Source: UBA9732 sp052170315
GTDB taxonomy: Bacteria; Spirochaetota; Spirochaetia; Sphaerochaetales; Sphaerochaetaceae
Reading direction: 5' to 3'
Length of the DNA: 64,000 nt
Assembly: GCA_052170315.1 (NCBI GenBank)
Contig: JBQNAT010000004.1
Span: 62,001-126,000, forward strand
The translations under genes and the position numbers were made by a program. Below the pieces are notes generated by a model. The model saw nothing but the letters and a program-made list of their open reading frames with translations. It had not been told where the DNA came from and ran no database searches. Each line of letters begins with the position of its first letter. Position 1 is the stretch's first letter. Of this stretch, positions 7,574 to 16,243 are shown piece by piece.

Positions 7574-8215
7574 TCACAGAGCGTATGTTGCTCCCGCGAA
7601 AATCTTGTAAGACATGTTGTTTACCTTGACATCATCGCCAAGGCTTCCATAGAAATCGTCAATATCATCGTCAGTGTTGATAAAATGCAGGCCGAACTTA
7701 ACGCCAAGAGTAATATCAAGGTTCTTCTTAAGAGCGTATGAACCAACGGCTTCAAGACCAAGACCTATAGCTGCGTTTGTCTTTGCATCAGAAGCGTTCG
7801 CTTCTTTTCCAATCATGAAATCTGCGCCGGCGCCAAAGGCAAGGCCAACTTTCTTTGTGAGTTTAAGACCGTACTCCGCGCCTGCGTAAGCAGATATGTG
7901 CGTTGGGGTTTTACTGCTTTTTACATCGTTATAAGTAAAAGGACCAATCTTATATGAGTACTTCGCGTTACCCATGGTATTGATTCCAACCTCAATCTTT
8001 CCCGCAAGTTCAGGAGAGAAATTGTACTCGCCCGTAGCCGCGACATAAATACCGTCGTTGCTTACCTTGGAATAGTTTGAGCCTTTCGTCATTTTCAGAC
8101 TCTGCCAGCCATAACCAAGCTGCGCTCCGACTTTCACATCTCCCTGCCTTGCGGCGAATGCCATACCGAAGGCAAGGAACACAATAAGAATAATAAGTAA
8201 TGCTTTCCTGTTCAT
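7574..8215 (-). CDS. Putative outer-membrane beta-barrel protein
   Basis: The start is ATG 8215, preceded by AGGAG; the 213 residues open with a signal peptide (MNRKALLIILIVFLAFGMAFA) cleaved after AFA. The mature part alternates hydrophobic and polar residues with frequent Gly and aromatic residues (VGAQLGYGWQ) and ends in an aromatic-rich strand (YKIFAGATYAL), typical of an eight- to ten-strand barrel. It resembles the small OmpA/OprF-like barrel family in general design. Specific function is unknown. It is the last gene behind typA and is followed by a strong terminator. A second, unrelated small barrel is encoded at 13340. Confidence 0.65.
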   Translation of the reverse strand: MNRKALLIILIVFLAFGMAFAARQGDVKVGAQLGYGWQSLKMTKGSNYSKVSNDGIYVAATGEYNFSPELAGKIEVGINTMGNAKYSYKIGPFTYNDVKSSKTPTHISAYAGAEYGLKLTKKVGLAFGAGADFMIGKEANASDAKTNAAIGLGLEAVGSYALKKNLDITLGVKFGLHFINTDDDIDDFYGSLGDDVKVNNMSYKIFAGATYAL

Positions 8216-8258
8216 TCTAAGCTCCTTATGCGTAACAGCATACCACAATCTTAAAGAT

Positions 8259-10097
8259 TCAGGTAAGACATTCCGGAATATATCCCCTGTTTTCCATTAT
8301 CCTGCGTTTCTGGCTGTCCAATATCTTCTTGCACATACGGACGGAATGGGGAGTTACTTCCACAAGCTCGTCATCCTTTATGAATCTTATGGCCCTTTCA
8401 AGCGACATTTTTGTCACAGGAGTAAGAACAACGGCCTCATCATGACCGGAAGCCCTGAGGTTAGTAAGCTTCTTGGTTCGTGTGGGGTTAAGAAGAAGAT
8501 CCCCCTCTCTGTTGCGCTCGCCTACGACCTCGCCCTCATAAACGGGGTCACCGGGGACAATGAAGAAATTGCCGCGGTCCTCCAGCTCCCAGATACCATA
8601 GGCAACGGCTTCGCCGAAACGGTCGCAGACAAGAGAGCCTGTTGAGCGGTCGGGAAAATCTCCCTTGTAGGGTTCATAGCCTTCAAGAGAGCTGTTCATG
8701 ATGCCGTAGCCGTGTGTGTCCGTGAGAAATTCGTCACGGTAGCCGATAAGCCCGCGGGAAGGAATGTGGAATTCCATTTTTACGCGTCCGTTTTCCTTGT
8801 AATCAATGTTGCTCATGACGGCTTTTCTTCGGGAAAGCGCCTGCATGACGGTGCCGGAGTATTCTTCGGGACAATCAATAAGAAGATATTCGACGGGCTC
8901 GATTTTGTTTCCGTTCCCGTCTTCCCTGAATATGATTTTCGGGCGGCCTACGCAAAGCTCGAAGCCCTCGCGTCTCATCTGTTCCACTATAATGGCAATC
9001 TGAAACTCACCCCTTCCCTTCACGGTGAAGGAATCGTCCATGTTTCTTTCAACCTGCACGGAGACGTTCCTGAGAGACTCCCTGCACAGCCTGTCCCAGA
9101 TTTTCGCCGATGTAAGCTGTTTGCCTTCCTTGCCCGCAAGAGGCGAAATGTTCTTTGAAAAAAGCATGGATACCGTAGGCTCGTCAACATGTATTCTGGG
9201 AAGAGCCTTTGCCCTGTCCTTTGTGCAGATGGTATCACCTATGGAAACATTTTCTATGCCTGAAAGAACAACTATGTCTCCGGGCTGTACATGATTCGCG
9301 GGCACAAAGGCAGGTCCGTTGTAGACCTGAAGCCTTGTTACGCGTAGCGGCACCTGCTGGCCCTTATCATTGATACAGATAAGCGAATCGTTTACAGAGG
9401 CGCTGCCGTTGATGATTTTGCCTACGGCCAGACGTCCAAGATAATCGTTGTAGGATAAGTCCGATACCAGCATCTGGAACGGCTCTTCGTCGTCATAGGA
9501 AGGTGAAGGAATGTGGTCTACAACAGCGTCCAAAAGCGGGAAAATGTTCTTCGCTTCAGGGTCATTGAGTTTGACTGAACAGATTCCGGCTCTTCCCGCC
9601 GCGTAGAAAACCGGCACTTCAAGTATGTCTTCATCGTTGGAAAGCTCAAGAAGAAGGTCATAGACATCGTTGAGAACTTCCTGCGGCCGCGCGTCCTGAC
9701 GGTCTATTTTGTTTATTACAACTATGACGGCAAGGTTGTTTTCAAGGGCTTTCTCCAGTACGAATCTTGTCTGAGGAAGCGGGCCTTCCGCCGCGTCTAC
9801 CAAAAGTATGACGCCGTCCACCATTGAAAGGCCGCGCTCAACTTCTCCGCCGAAATCGGCATGACCCGGAGTATCAATGATGTTGATTTTTGTGTTTCTC
9901 CACATTATGGCGCAGTTCTTTGCGTTAATTGTGATACCGCGCTCGCGCTCTATGGCTCCGCTGTCCATGATACGGTCCGGAGAATCGTTGGATTCTACTC
10001 CGCTCTGGCGGAAAAGCGCGTCTACAAGTGTGGTTTTACCGTGGTCTACATGCGCTATTATAGCGATGTTTCTTATATTTTCGTTATGCTGAATCAT
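8259..10097 (-). CDS. typA: GTP-binding protein TypA/BipA
   Basis: Translational GTPase related to EF-G that binds ribosomes and supports 50S assembly and stress growth. The 612 residues are the usual length. G-domain motifs are AHVDHGKTTL (residues 14-23), DTPGHADFGGEVER and NKIDR. EF-G-like domains III and V and the TypA-specific C-terminal domain follow. It lies downstream of the sirtuin gene with a 72-base gap and upstream of the barrel gene. The ribosome binding site is weak (AAGAAG). No anomalies are visible. Confidence 0.96.
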   Translation of the reverse strand: MIQHNENIRNIAIIAHVDHGKTTLVDALFRQSGVESNDSPDRIMDSGAIERERGITINAKNCAIMWRNTKINIIDTPGHADFGGEVERGLSMVDGVILLVDAAEGPLPQTRFVLEKALENNLAVIVVINKIDRQDARPQEVLNDVYDLLLELSNDEDILEVPVFYAAGRAGICSVKLNDPEAKNIFPLLDAVVDHIPSPSYDDEEPFQMLVSDLSYNDYLGRLAVGKIINGSASVNDSLICINDKGQQVPLRVTRLQVYNGPAFVPANHVQPGDIVVLSGIENVSIGDTICTKDRAKALPRIHVDEPTVSMLFSKNISPLAGKEGKQLTSAKIWDRLCRESLRNVSVQVERNMDDSFTVKGRGEFQIAIIVEQMRREGFELCVGRPKIIFREDGNGNKIEPVEYLLIDCPEEYSGTVMQALSRRKAVMSNIDYKENGRVKMEFHIPSRGLIGYRDEFLTDTHGYGIMNSSLEGYEPYKGDFPDRSTGSLVCDRFGEAVAYGIWELEDRGNFFIVPGDPVYEGEVVGERNREGDLLLNPTRTKKLTNLRASGHDEAVVLTPVTKMSLERAIRFIKDDELVEVTPHSVRMCKKILDSQKRRIMENRGYIPECLT

Positions 10098-10169
10098 TTT
10101 TTCTGCAACTTCTTTTCATTAAATTTCAACTGCTGTCCGAAGTCCAACAAAGAAGATATACGCAATAGC

Positions 10170-10970
10170 CTACTTGTGCAAGAGATATTCCTTCAAAGCT
10201 CCAAATGTCTGAAGCAAATCGGAAAACAGCAGGGCTGCGGTTTTGTCCTGAGCTGTCTCCTGAGCGTTAACGATAACAATGTCCGCGCCGTTTGCGCGCG
10301 CAAGCGCAGGCAGCGATGCGGCGGGCTGTACTGTCAGTGAAGAACCCAGCACAAGACACAGGTCGGAAGAAGAGAAATCCGCCCACGCTCTTTCAAGTAT
10401 CTCTTCGTTAAGGCTTTCTCCGTAAAAGATTATATCAGGCTTTACAACTCCGCCGCAGCCGGAGCAAAGAGGAATTTCATCTTTCAGTACAACAGGGGCT
10501 ATTTCTCCGTATTTATATTTTGCTCCGCATTTCACGCAGTGATGAAATTCAGGACTGCCGTGAATTTCGTAAACATTCGCCGAACCCGCCCTCTGGTGAA
10601 GCATGTCTATGTTCTGGGTATAAATTGACTTGAGAATCCCCTGTTTCTGCATCAGGGCAAGGGTTGTATGGACAATATTCGGTTCATAATCTTCAAGACG
10701 ATACCAGACGTCTTTTGCCCATTTGTAGAATATGTCGGGTCTGCGCCTGAAAAAGCCAAGAGAAATAATGTATTCAACATCCATTCCCTGCCACGGGTCG
10801 TTGTAAACTCCGTGTTTTCCTCTGAAGTCGGGTATGCCGCTTAGTGTGGATACTCCTGCCCCTGTAAACACAGTCATGTGTCCGCTTTTTTCAATAAGTG
10901 AAACAAGCTTTTCAAATTTTGGCCGAAAAACCTCTTCCTTTTCCGCATAGCTGTCATCAAAGCTTTTCAT
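10170..10970 (-). CDS. NAD-dependent protein deacylase, SIR2 (sirtuin) family
   Basis: Predicted to remove acyl groups from lysines using NAD. I place the start at ATG 10970 (266 residues) behind a GGGGGTGG; the frame stays open 17 codons upstream without a better site. The Rossmann motif TGAGVSTLSGIPDFRG, the TQNID motif, the catalytic His in EIHGSPEF, and a four-cysteine zinc site (CVKC and CSGC) are all present. Both zinc pairs and the His are intact, so it should be active. The gene follows miaB by about 50 bases. Substrates cannot be inferred from context. Confidence 0.93.
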   Translation of the reverse strand: MKSFDDSYAEKEEVFRPKFEKLVSLIEKSGHMTVFTGAGVSTLSGIPDFRGKHGVYNDPWQGMDVEYIISLGFFRRRPDIFYKWAKDVWYRLEDYEPNIVHTTLALMQKQGILKSIYTQNIDMLHQRAGSANVYEIHGSPEFHHCVKCGAKYKYGEIAPVVLKDEIPLCSGCGGVVKPDIIFYGESLNEEILERAWADFSSSDLCLVLGSSLTVQPAASLPALARANGADIVIVNAQETAQDKTAALLFSDLLQTFGALKEYLLHK

Positions 10971-11021
10971 TCGCCACCCCCGTTTAGGCGTTATGGCCAT
11001 AGCCAAAACGGCCGAAAACAA

Positions 11022-12332
11022 TCAGGTTTGAACCTGTTTTCCTATAAAGGTATTGCCGTTGAGTATTTTAAAATCCACGTCAACCATGTCTCCCTGCCCG
11101 GGAGAATTGCCTTCAAGTACGTCAAAAGCGACCATTTCCGAATGCTCGTTCCTTCCCAGCATCTGAGAGCCGTTATCTCTGGAAACGCGGGTAACAAGAA
11201 CCTTCTGTATACCGCGGGCCCTTTTTGCTTTTATTCTGGCGGCATTATCCAGCTGCCAGTCTATTAAAGCCTGAAGCCTTGCCTGTTTTATATCTTCGGG
11301 TATCTGATTTTCCATATCACAGGCCTTAGTTCCCTCTCTGGGATTCCAGTAGTACATGTAGGCCTCTATACAGCCAACCTCTGCCATGGCGGAAAGAGTT
11401 TCTTTGAAATCCTCCTGAGTTTCACCAGGGAAGCCAACCATAACGTCAACGGCAAAAGTCATTTCAGGGATGCGGTTCTGTATTTTATGAATAAGCGCAA
11501 GGTACTGTTCTCTGGTATAACGTCTGTTCATCAGCTGAAGTATCCTTGTGCTTCCGCTCTGCATGGGGACATGAAGATGTTTGGCAACACGCTTTTCACG
11601 TGAAATTACCTCAATAAGCTCGTCGGAAAAATCCTTGGGATGAGGACTTTCAAAGCGTATCCACTGTATGTTGTCGCAGACACTGCATATCTGCTCAAGA
11701 AGTTTCGGGAAATTCAGGCCTTCATATGAATAGGAATTCACATTCTGCCCAAGCAGCGTGATTTCACGAACGCCTTTGCCGTCAAGAAATTTCACTTCCT
11801 CAAGAATCTGCCCGGGACAGCGCGATATTTCGCGGCCGCGCACATAAGGCACTATGCAGTATGTGCAAAAATTGTTGCAGCCGTTCATAATTGGCACATA
11901 AGAGGCAAAATCTCCTTCTTTGTAGTAAGCCTGAGTAAATGAATATTTATCATGCTCTGAGCTGACTTTGCCCGCTATTCCCGCGATTTCAAGGATGCGG
12001 AGCTTGTCATTGTTTCCCACAACGTAATCAATCTGAGGCGCGCTCTTTTTAAGAGAGTCCCCAAGCCTGTCAGCCATACAGCCGGTAAGAACAAGCGTCA
12101 TGCTCTTTCCCTGTTTTGCCTTTTCAGATTTTACATATTTATACAGTCCAAGCCGTCCCCAGATTCTGTTTTCAGCGCTTTTTCTTACAGAGCAGGTGTT
12201 TATTACGGATATATCCGCGTCCTCGGGTTTGGCGGCTTCCACCCACCCTCCGGAAAGCAGAAGAGCCTGTATGGCATTAGACTCAGCCGTATTCATCTGA
12301 CAGCCGTAAGTTTCTATATAGAACTTATTCAT
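11022..12332 (-). CDS. miaB: tRNA-2-methylthio-N6-dimethylallyladenosine synthase MiaB
   Basis: Radical-SAM methylthiotransferase acting on i6A37 of tRNAs. The 436 residues show the family order. An N-terminal domain opens with YGCQMNTAES and holds the three cysteines of the auxiliary cluster. The radical-SAM motif CNNFCTYC follows near 150, and a TRAM domain forms the C-terminus. The ATG overlaps the folD stop (ATGAATAA), so the genes are coupled. MiaB rather than MtaB/RimO is indicated by the N-terminal motif and by the PYVRGRE sequence after the cluster. No miaA is in the window. Confidence 0.95.
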   Translation of the reverse strand: MNKFYIETYGCQMNTAESNAIQALLLSGGWVEAAKPEDADISVINTCSVRKSAENRIWGRLGLYKYVKSEKAKQGKSMTLVLTGCMADRLGDSLKKSAPQIDYVVGNNDKLRILEIAGIAGKVSSEHDKYSFTQAYYKEGDFASYVPIMNGCNNFCTYCIVPYVRGREISRCPGQILEEVKFLDGKGVREITLLGQNVNSYSYEGLNFPKLLEQICSVCDNIQWIRFESPHPKDFSDELIEVISREKRVAKHLHVPMQSGSTRILQLMNRRYTREQYLALIHKIQNRIPEMTFAVDVMVGFPGETQEDFKETLSAMAEVGCIEAYMYYWNPREGTKACDMENQIPEDIKQARLQALIDWQLDNAARIKAKRARGIQKVLVTRVSRDNGSQMLGRNEHSEMVAFDVLEGNSPGQGDMVDVDFKILNGNTFIGKQVQT

Positions 12333-13209
12333 GGCTTTCCTTCATACGCAGGGAAGCGGCAGCAAGAGTGTTTTCCAGCAGCATTGCAATTGTCATTGGA
12401 CCAACTCCGCCCGGTACCGGGGTTATAGCGCCGGCTTTCAGGCTTACCGAATCAAAATCCGCGTCTCCCTTTAAAGCAAAACCGGATTTTTTTGTTTTAT
12501 CCGGTACCCTGTTTATTCCCACGTCTATAACAGCGGCTCCTTCCTTTATCATATCCGCTTTAAGATAGCCCGGCTTTCCCACGGCGGAAATAACTATATC
12601 CGCCCTTTTGGAATAGAAAGAAACATCGGGGGTAAACGAATTGCATACAGTTACGGTCGCGTCTCTGCCTTTTCGCATAAGGAGGGCCGCCATGGGCTTT
12701 CCTACAATGTTGCTTCTTCCGATAACGCAGATTTCCCTGCCTGCTGTCTGTATGCCGTAATGGTCAAGAAGCCTTAGTATGCCTTTTGGAGTGCAGGCAA
12801 TCAAGGAAGACTGACCCAGAAGAAGTTTTCCGACATTATTGGGATGGAAACCGTCAACATCCTTTGACGGAAGAATGGCGTCTATTACGGCATTTTCGTC
12901 AATATGACCGGGCAGAGGCATCTGGACAAGTATTCCGTCCACATTTTCATCACAGTTAAGGTTATCAATAAGAGTAAGAAGTTCTTTCCGATTTATATCG
13001 GAAGCAAGTGTGAAGTCCCTGTGGTCTATTCCTGTTTCTTCACAGGCTTTTTTCTTATTTCTGACATAGGTCACGCTGGCGGGGTCATCCCCCGCAAGGA
13101 TAACGGCAAGGCACGGTTTTCGCGAGTATTTCAAAGCGAAAGCCTCACATCCGGCTTTTGTTGAGGCATTTACATCTCTGCTCAGCTCTTTTCCCGACAT
13201 TAAAACCAT
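12325..13209 (-). CDS. folD: Bifunctional methylenetetrahydrofolate dehydrogenase/cyclohydrolase FolD
   Basis: Interconverts 5,10-methylene- and 10-formyl-tetrahydrofolate. The 294 residues are standard. The Tyr-x-x-x-Lys catalytic pair is in SVTYVRNKKKACEETGI; the PLPGHIDE and KDVDGFHPNN segments and the NADP-site GRSNIVGKP are present. The start ATG 13209 follows a perfect GGAGG. It is the first gene of a leftward operon with miaB, the sirtuin, typA and a barrel gene. A TATAAT-like box close upstream suggests a very short leader. Confidence 0.95.
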   Translation of the reverse strand: MVLMSGKELSRDVNASTKAGCEAFALKYSRKPCLAVILAGDDPASVTYVRNKKKACEETGIDHRDFTLASDINRKELLTLIDNLNCDENVDGILVQMPLPGHIDENAVIDAILPSKDVDGFHPNNVGKLLLGQSSLIACTPKGILRLLDHYGIQTAGREICVIGRSNIVGKPMAALLMRKGRDATVTVCNSFTPDVSFYSKRADIVISAVGKPGYLKADMIKEGAAVIDVGINRVPDKTKKSGFALKGDADFDSVSLKAGAITPVPGGVGPMTIAMLLENTLAAASLRMKESHE

Positions 13210-13226
13210 AGGTCCTCCGCAACGGC

Positions 13227-13232
13227 ATTATA
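13227..13232 (-). promoter_or_regulatory. Possible folD promoter -10 element
   Basis: A consensus TATAAT on the minus strand lies 18 bases before the folD ATG and about 9 bases before its GGAGG. No convincing -35 hexamer is found at the usual distance. If used, the leader would be only about 10-12 bases, just enough for the ribosome binding site. Confidence 0.3.
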
Positions 13233-13339
13233 CACATTCAAGTAACAAAATGCTATCAATGTGTGTTTTTTCAGTTGCCGTATTTATCAAACGTGAAGTA
13301 ACTGTTATCATAACTTTAAAGACAAAGGACAAGATAGAC

Positions 13340-13939
13340 ATGAAGAAAATAATAATAGCTATGATACTGCTGGCAACCATTACAGCCTTCCCCGCGTTCG
13401 CGGGTTCAACTTATTATTTTAAGGGAGACCAGGTGTTCTCCCTGAGAGCGGGAGTTAACCAGCCCGCCTTTTTCTCATTCTACAACGACCCTGAAAAAGG
13501 TACGCTGACATTTGGAAATACGCATCTGAAGCTGGGCGGTTATGCTTCAATCGCATATCAGATATACTTAGCAGAGCGTTTCGCCATAGGCGGAGAACTC
13601 GCGTATGTATTCAACAGTTCAAACAGCAAAGACCTACTTACAACTGTCCCCATTACCGCGAAGCTTACCTTTGTCCCCGTACAGACGGGAAAACTGGATA
13701 TCGCAATGTCTCTTAACCTTGGAGGCGCCTTTATCCGCTACAATGCCGGTAAATATTTCGCCCCTTACGCTTCGCTGACGCTTACACCCTCTATTTTCTT
13801 TACGGAAAACTGGGGCCTTGGTATTGAATCGGGCATAATGATTACAGGCGAAATATATACTCCCAAAAACAGCAAATACAAATCAAGCGCTTTCGCGGGC
13901 CTTATTCCAATAACGCTCGCGCTTTCATACAGACACTAG
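13340..13939 (+). CDS. Putative outer-membrane protein with signal peptide
   Basis: The start is ATG 13340 (199 residues), where MKKIIIAMILLATITAFPAFA forms a good signal peptide; the frame remains open upstream but begins in non-coding sequence. The mature chain has alternating strands with Gly and aromatic residues (FSLRAGVNQPAFF, GIESGIMITGEIY) and ends LALSYRH, so an eight-strand barrel is likely. It precedes a lipoprotein gene by 9 bases on the same strand, suggesting a two-gene envelope operon. I do not recognise a named family. Confidence 0.6.
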   Translation: MKKIIIAMILLATITAFPAFAGSTYYFKGDQVFSLRAGVNQPAFFSFYNDPEKGTLTFGNTHLKLGGYASIAYQIYLAERFAIGGELAYVFNSSNSKDLLTTVPITAKLTFVPVQTGKLDIAMSLNLGGAFIRYNAGKYFAPYASLTLTPSIFFTENWGLGIESGIMITGEIYTPKNSKYKSSAFAGLIPITLALSYRH

Positions 13940-13948
13940 GAGAATGAC

Positions 13949-14980
13949 ATGAAAAAAATATTTCTTGGGATAATTTTAACTGCTGCGGCTCTTACAGCCT
14001 TAGTTTCATGCAACCTTGATGCTTCAGACGGCATTTATTCGGAAATATCGTCATCCGCGGAAAGCGCCAACGTCACAATAAGAGCCTATCTGGGCAAATA
14101 CAATTCGGAGTTCTACTATCTGACTGATTCGGGAGTCTATAAATACAAGGACGGCAGCACAACCGCCGTATTTGAAAGAACCGACAAATATCTCATAAGA
14201 GAGGCCAGCCTGAATGAAACGGACGGAGCCATAACCCTGAAAAAAATGGACAGGCAAACGTTGGAAAACACTATTGTCCATAACGCTGTAAGCGGCTCAG
14301 GCTATACGGAAACGGAACTTAGCGGTATATACAGCCATCTTCTGGCAAACGGGCTTTTTTATGACGCATCCCAAATTTACCGATACAGTTCGGGTACGGC
14401 AACGCCGATTGTTTCCGGCGTCCACGTAGAATACTCGCTTGAAACAAACGGTACGGCATTCTTCTGCGTAAAAGAAAAAGCTACAGGAAAATATAAATTC
14501 TATGTCATAGAAGCGGACGGCGCGATTAAAGTCGGCGTTGACGGAAGCAATACAAGTTATACGGTATTCCAGCCTGTAGGAACAAGCGGTGATTACGCGC
14601 TGGTTTCCTACAATTCGGGCAATTCCACCTACAATGCTTACAGGCTGACTTCCGCAGGGGTCTCATCAAGCATATGGTTCACGTTAAAATCCGCCCTTGG
14701 CTCTGAAAAATCCACTCAGGCAGCTTCTTTTTACTATGAAAGCGGAACCGGGAAGTTTATCTACATCAAAGGCTCAAGCTTTTTTGACAAGGTAAACATT
14801 ACAGAAGCCACACCTTCCGTGGAACCTGTAAACACAGGCTTCGCGGCAAACCTGAGAACAACGGAAATTACAGATATCAGGCAAGAACCCGGAGAAACGG
14901 GAAAATTCATTGCGGGAACATCCGTGAGCATGCTTTACAGAATTGAAATGGCAAATGATACTTCAACTCAGCTCAGATAA
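13949..14980 (+). CDS. Putative lipoprotein of unknown function
   Basis: The 343 residues begin MKKIFLGIILTAAALTALVSC, a lipoprotein signal with lipobox LVSC and acylated Cys21. AGGAG lies 6 bases before the ATG. The mature protein is rich in Ser, Thr and Tyr with many short strand-like stretches such as YKYKDGSTTAVFE and YRYSSGTATPIV, suggesting a beta-propeller-like fold; this is an impression, not a family match. It is cotranscribed with the upstream barrel gene, so the two may form an outer-membrane pair. The 3' end meets the opposing LysM/M23 gene with 4 bases between and no visible terminator. Confidence 0.6.
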   Translation: MKKIFLGIILTAAALTALVSCNLDASDGIYSEISSSAESANVTIRAYLGKYNSEFYYLTDSGVYKYKDGSTTAVFERTDKYLIREASLNETDGAITLKKMDRQTLENTIVHNAVSGSGYTETELSGIYSHLLANGLFYDASQIYRYSSGTATPIVSGVHVEYSLETNGTAFFCVKEKATGKYKFYVIEADGAIKVGVDGSNTSYTVFQPVGTSGDYALVSYNSGNSTYNAYRLTSAGVSSSIWFTLKSALGSEKSTQAASFYYESGTGKFIYIKGSSFFDKVNITEATPSVEPVNTGFAANLRTTEITDIRQEPGETGKFIAGTSVSMLYRIEMANDTSTQLR

Positions 14981-14984
14981 AGAA

Positions 14985-16196
14985 TCATAAGAATGAAAGC
15001 GGGTCAAAGGGAACGCCTTCCTGACGGATTCTGAAGAAAACAACAGGATTGCCGTAGTTGGCGTTGACCGGGCCAAAGCTTCCTATCCGCTGCCCCTTCT
15101 CTACAATATCCGCGGTCTTGACACAAATATCCGAAAGATAGTCATATTCGGTAGTATAGCCGTCCGTATGCATTATTTTAACAAAACCCGAACCGTCATC
15201 GTTAAAGCCTATGTCAACCACAGTGCCGGCTTCCGAAGCAAACACCGGAGTCTCCGGCTGTGCCTGAAGCAGGATACCGTCAAGCCGCATTGAATCATTG
15301 TTCAGAGGATTCAACACCTTCTGATTGTACATGCCCACAACCGTACTTTCAGCAGGTTCCGAAAAAGAAAGCCCGCTTTCTGCTGTGATTGTGCCCGACG
15401 TTTCTATGGTTTCATACGGGATAAACAGCTCCTGTCCGACCTGCAGGGAATCTTCATGGATGCCGTTGACATTCCCCAGCGTCTTCGCGCTTATTCCAAG
15501 CCCGTACTGCTGTGTTATTGAAAGCAGGCTATCCCCTTCCCTGACAACATAAAGCGCCCCGTCCCTGTCCGGTATTCGCAGGGGGCTTCCAATCCACAGC
15601 GACGCGGCGCTTGTAAGCCGGTTCACGGAAATGAGAGTCTGAAGGCTCAGTCCAAAATCATTCGCTATGGAAACAAGGGAATCACCTTCCCTGATTATAT
15701 ATTCCCGATACCTGACTATATCCTTTGAAAACGAAGGCTGCTGCGAGATTGAAAGTCTGTCGGCAATCTGGGGTTTCTTCATCTCCACGCTTTCTTCAGT
15801 CACATCCGCTCCGGCGTTTTCCGGAAGTCCGTAGTCCAACGAAGAAATGTAGTCTACTCCTGTGGCCGAGGCCGCAGACGATGTCAATACGGAAAGACCT
15901 TCTTCCAGGGACGGCAAAGCAAGACCGGAAGAAACTTCCGGAGCTTTAAGCTCGCTCTTAGACGGGTTTTCATATTCACGCAAAGGAACGGTTTCGGATG
16001 AAGTATTTTCCGATGCTGCTGTCTGCCCCTGTTTGACCACATCCTGGGTTTCCAGTATCTTAATCCATACAAGAACAGCAATTATGCTGATAATTACGGA
16101 TAGTATAATAACGGCAAGGATAACCTTGGAAGAGGACCTTTCGCCCTTTGAGTCCCTGGTATTGTTTAAATCATCATAGTTTCCCGACCTTGCCAA
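14985..16196 (-). CDS. Membrane-anchored LysM protein with a degenerate M23 (LytM) domain
   Basis: A short cytoplasmic tail and one membrane helix are followed by an acidic linker, two LysM domains, and a C-terminal M23-like domain. Residues count from an alternative GTG start at 16205: helix about 28-50, LysM 168-212 and 219-263, M23 about 305-402. TTG 16196 is my preferred start because AAGGGG is well spaced for it and touches the GTG. LysM domains bind GlcNAc polymers such as peptidoglycan. In active M23 peptidases zinc is held by HxxxD and HLH, with a second His in YAHL. Here the matching places read MRLDG, VVF and YDYL, so every ligand is gone. EnvC and NlpD are known inactive LytM regulators of amidases, so a regulatory role is plausible. 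The gene is divergent from the FtsI-like gene with under 50 bases between. Confidence 0.8.
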   Translation of the reverse strand: MARSGNYDDLNNTRDSKGERSSSKVILAVIILSVIISIIAVLVWIKILETQDVVKQGQTAASENTSSETVPLREYENPSKSELKAPEVSSGLALPSLEEGLSVLTSSAASATGVDYISSLDYGLPENAGADVTEESVEMKKPQIADRLSISQQPSFSKDIVRYREYIIREGDSLVSIANDFGLSLQTLISVNRLTSAASLWIGSPLRIPDRDGALYVVREGDSLLSITQQYGLGISAKTLGNVNGIHEDSLQVGQELFIPYETIETSGTITAESGLSFSEPAESTVVGMYNQKVLNPLNNDSMRLDGILLQAQPETPVFASEAGTVVDIGFNDDGSGFVKIMHTDGYTTEYDYLSDICVKTADIVEKGQRIGSFGPVNANYGNPVVFFRIRQEGVPFDPLSFL

Positions 16197-16208
16197 ACAA
16201 ATCACCCC

Positions 16209-16235
16209 TTGTACAACTTATGGCGTAATTATAAT
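16209..16235 (+). promoter_or_regulatory. Promoter of the FtsI-like gene, possibly leaderless
   Basis: A perfect TATAAT (16230-16235) lies 8 bases before the ATG at 16244, with TTGTAC at 16209-16214 (short 15-base spacer). Transcription would start within a base or two of the ATG, and no Shine-Dalgarno sequence precedes it. This predicts a leaderless or near-leaderless mRNA. Confidence 0.4.
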
Positions 16236-16243
16236 ATCAAATC

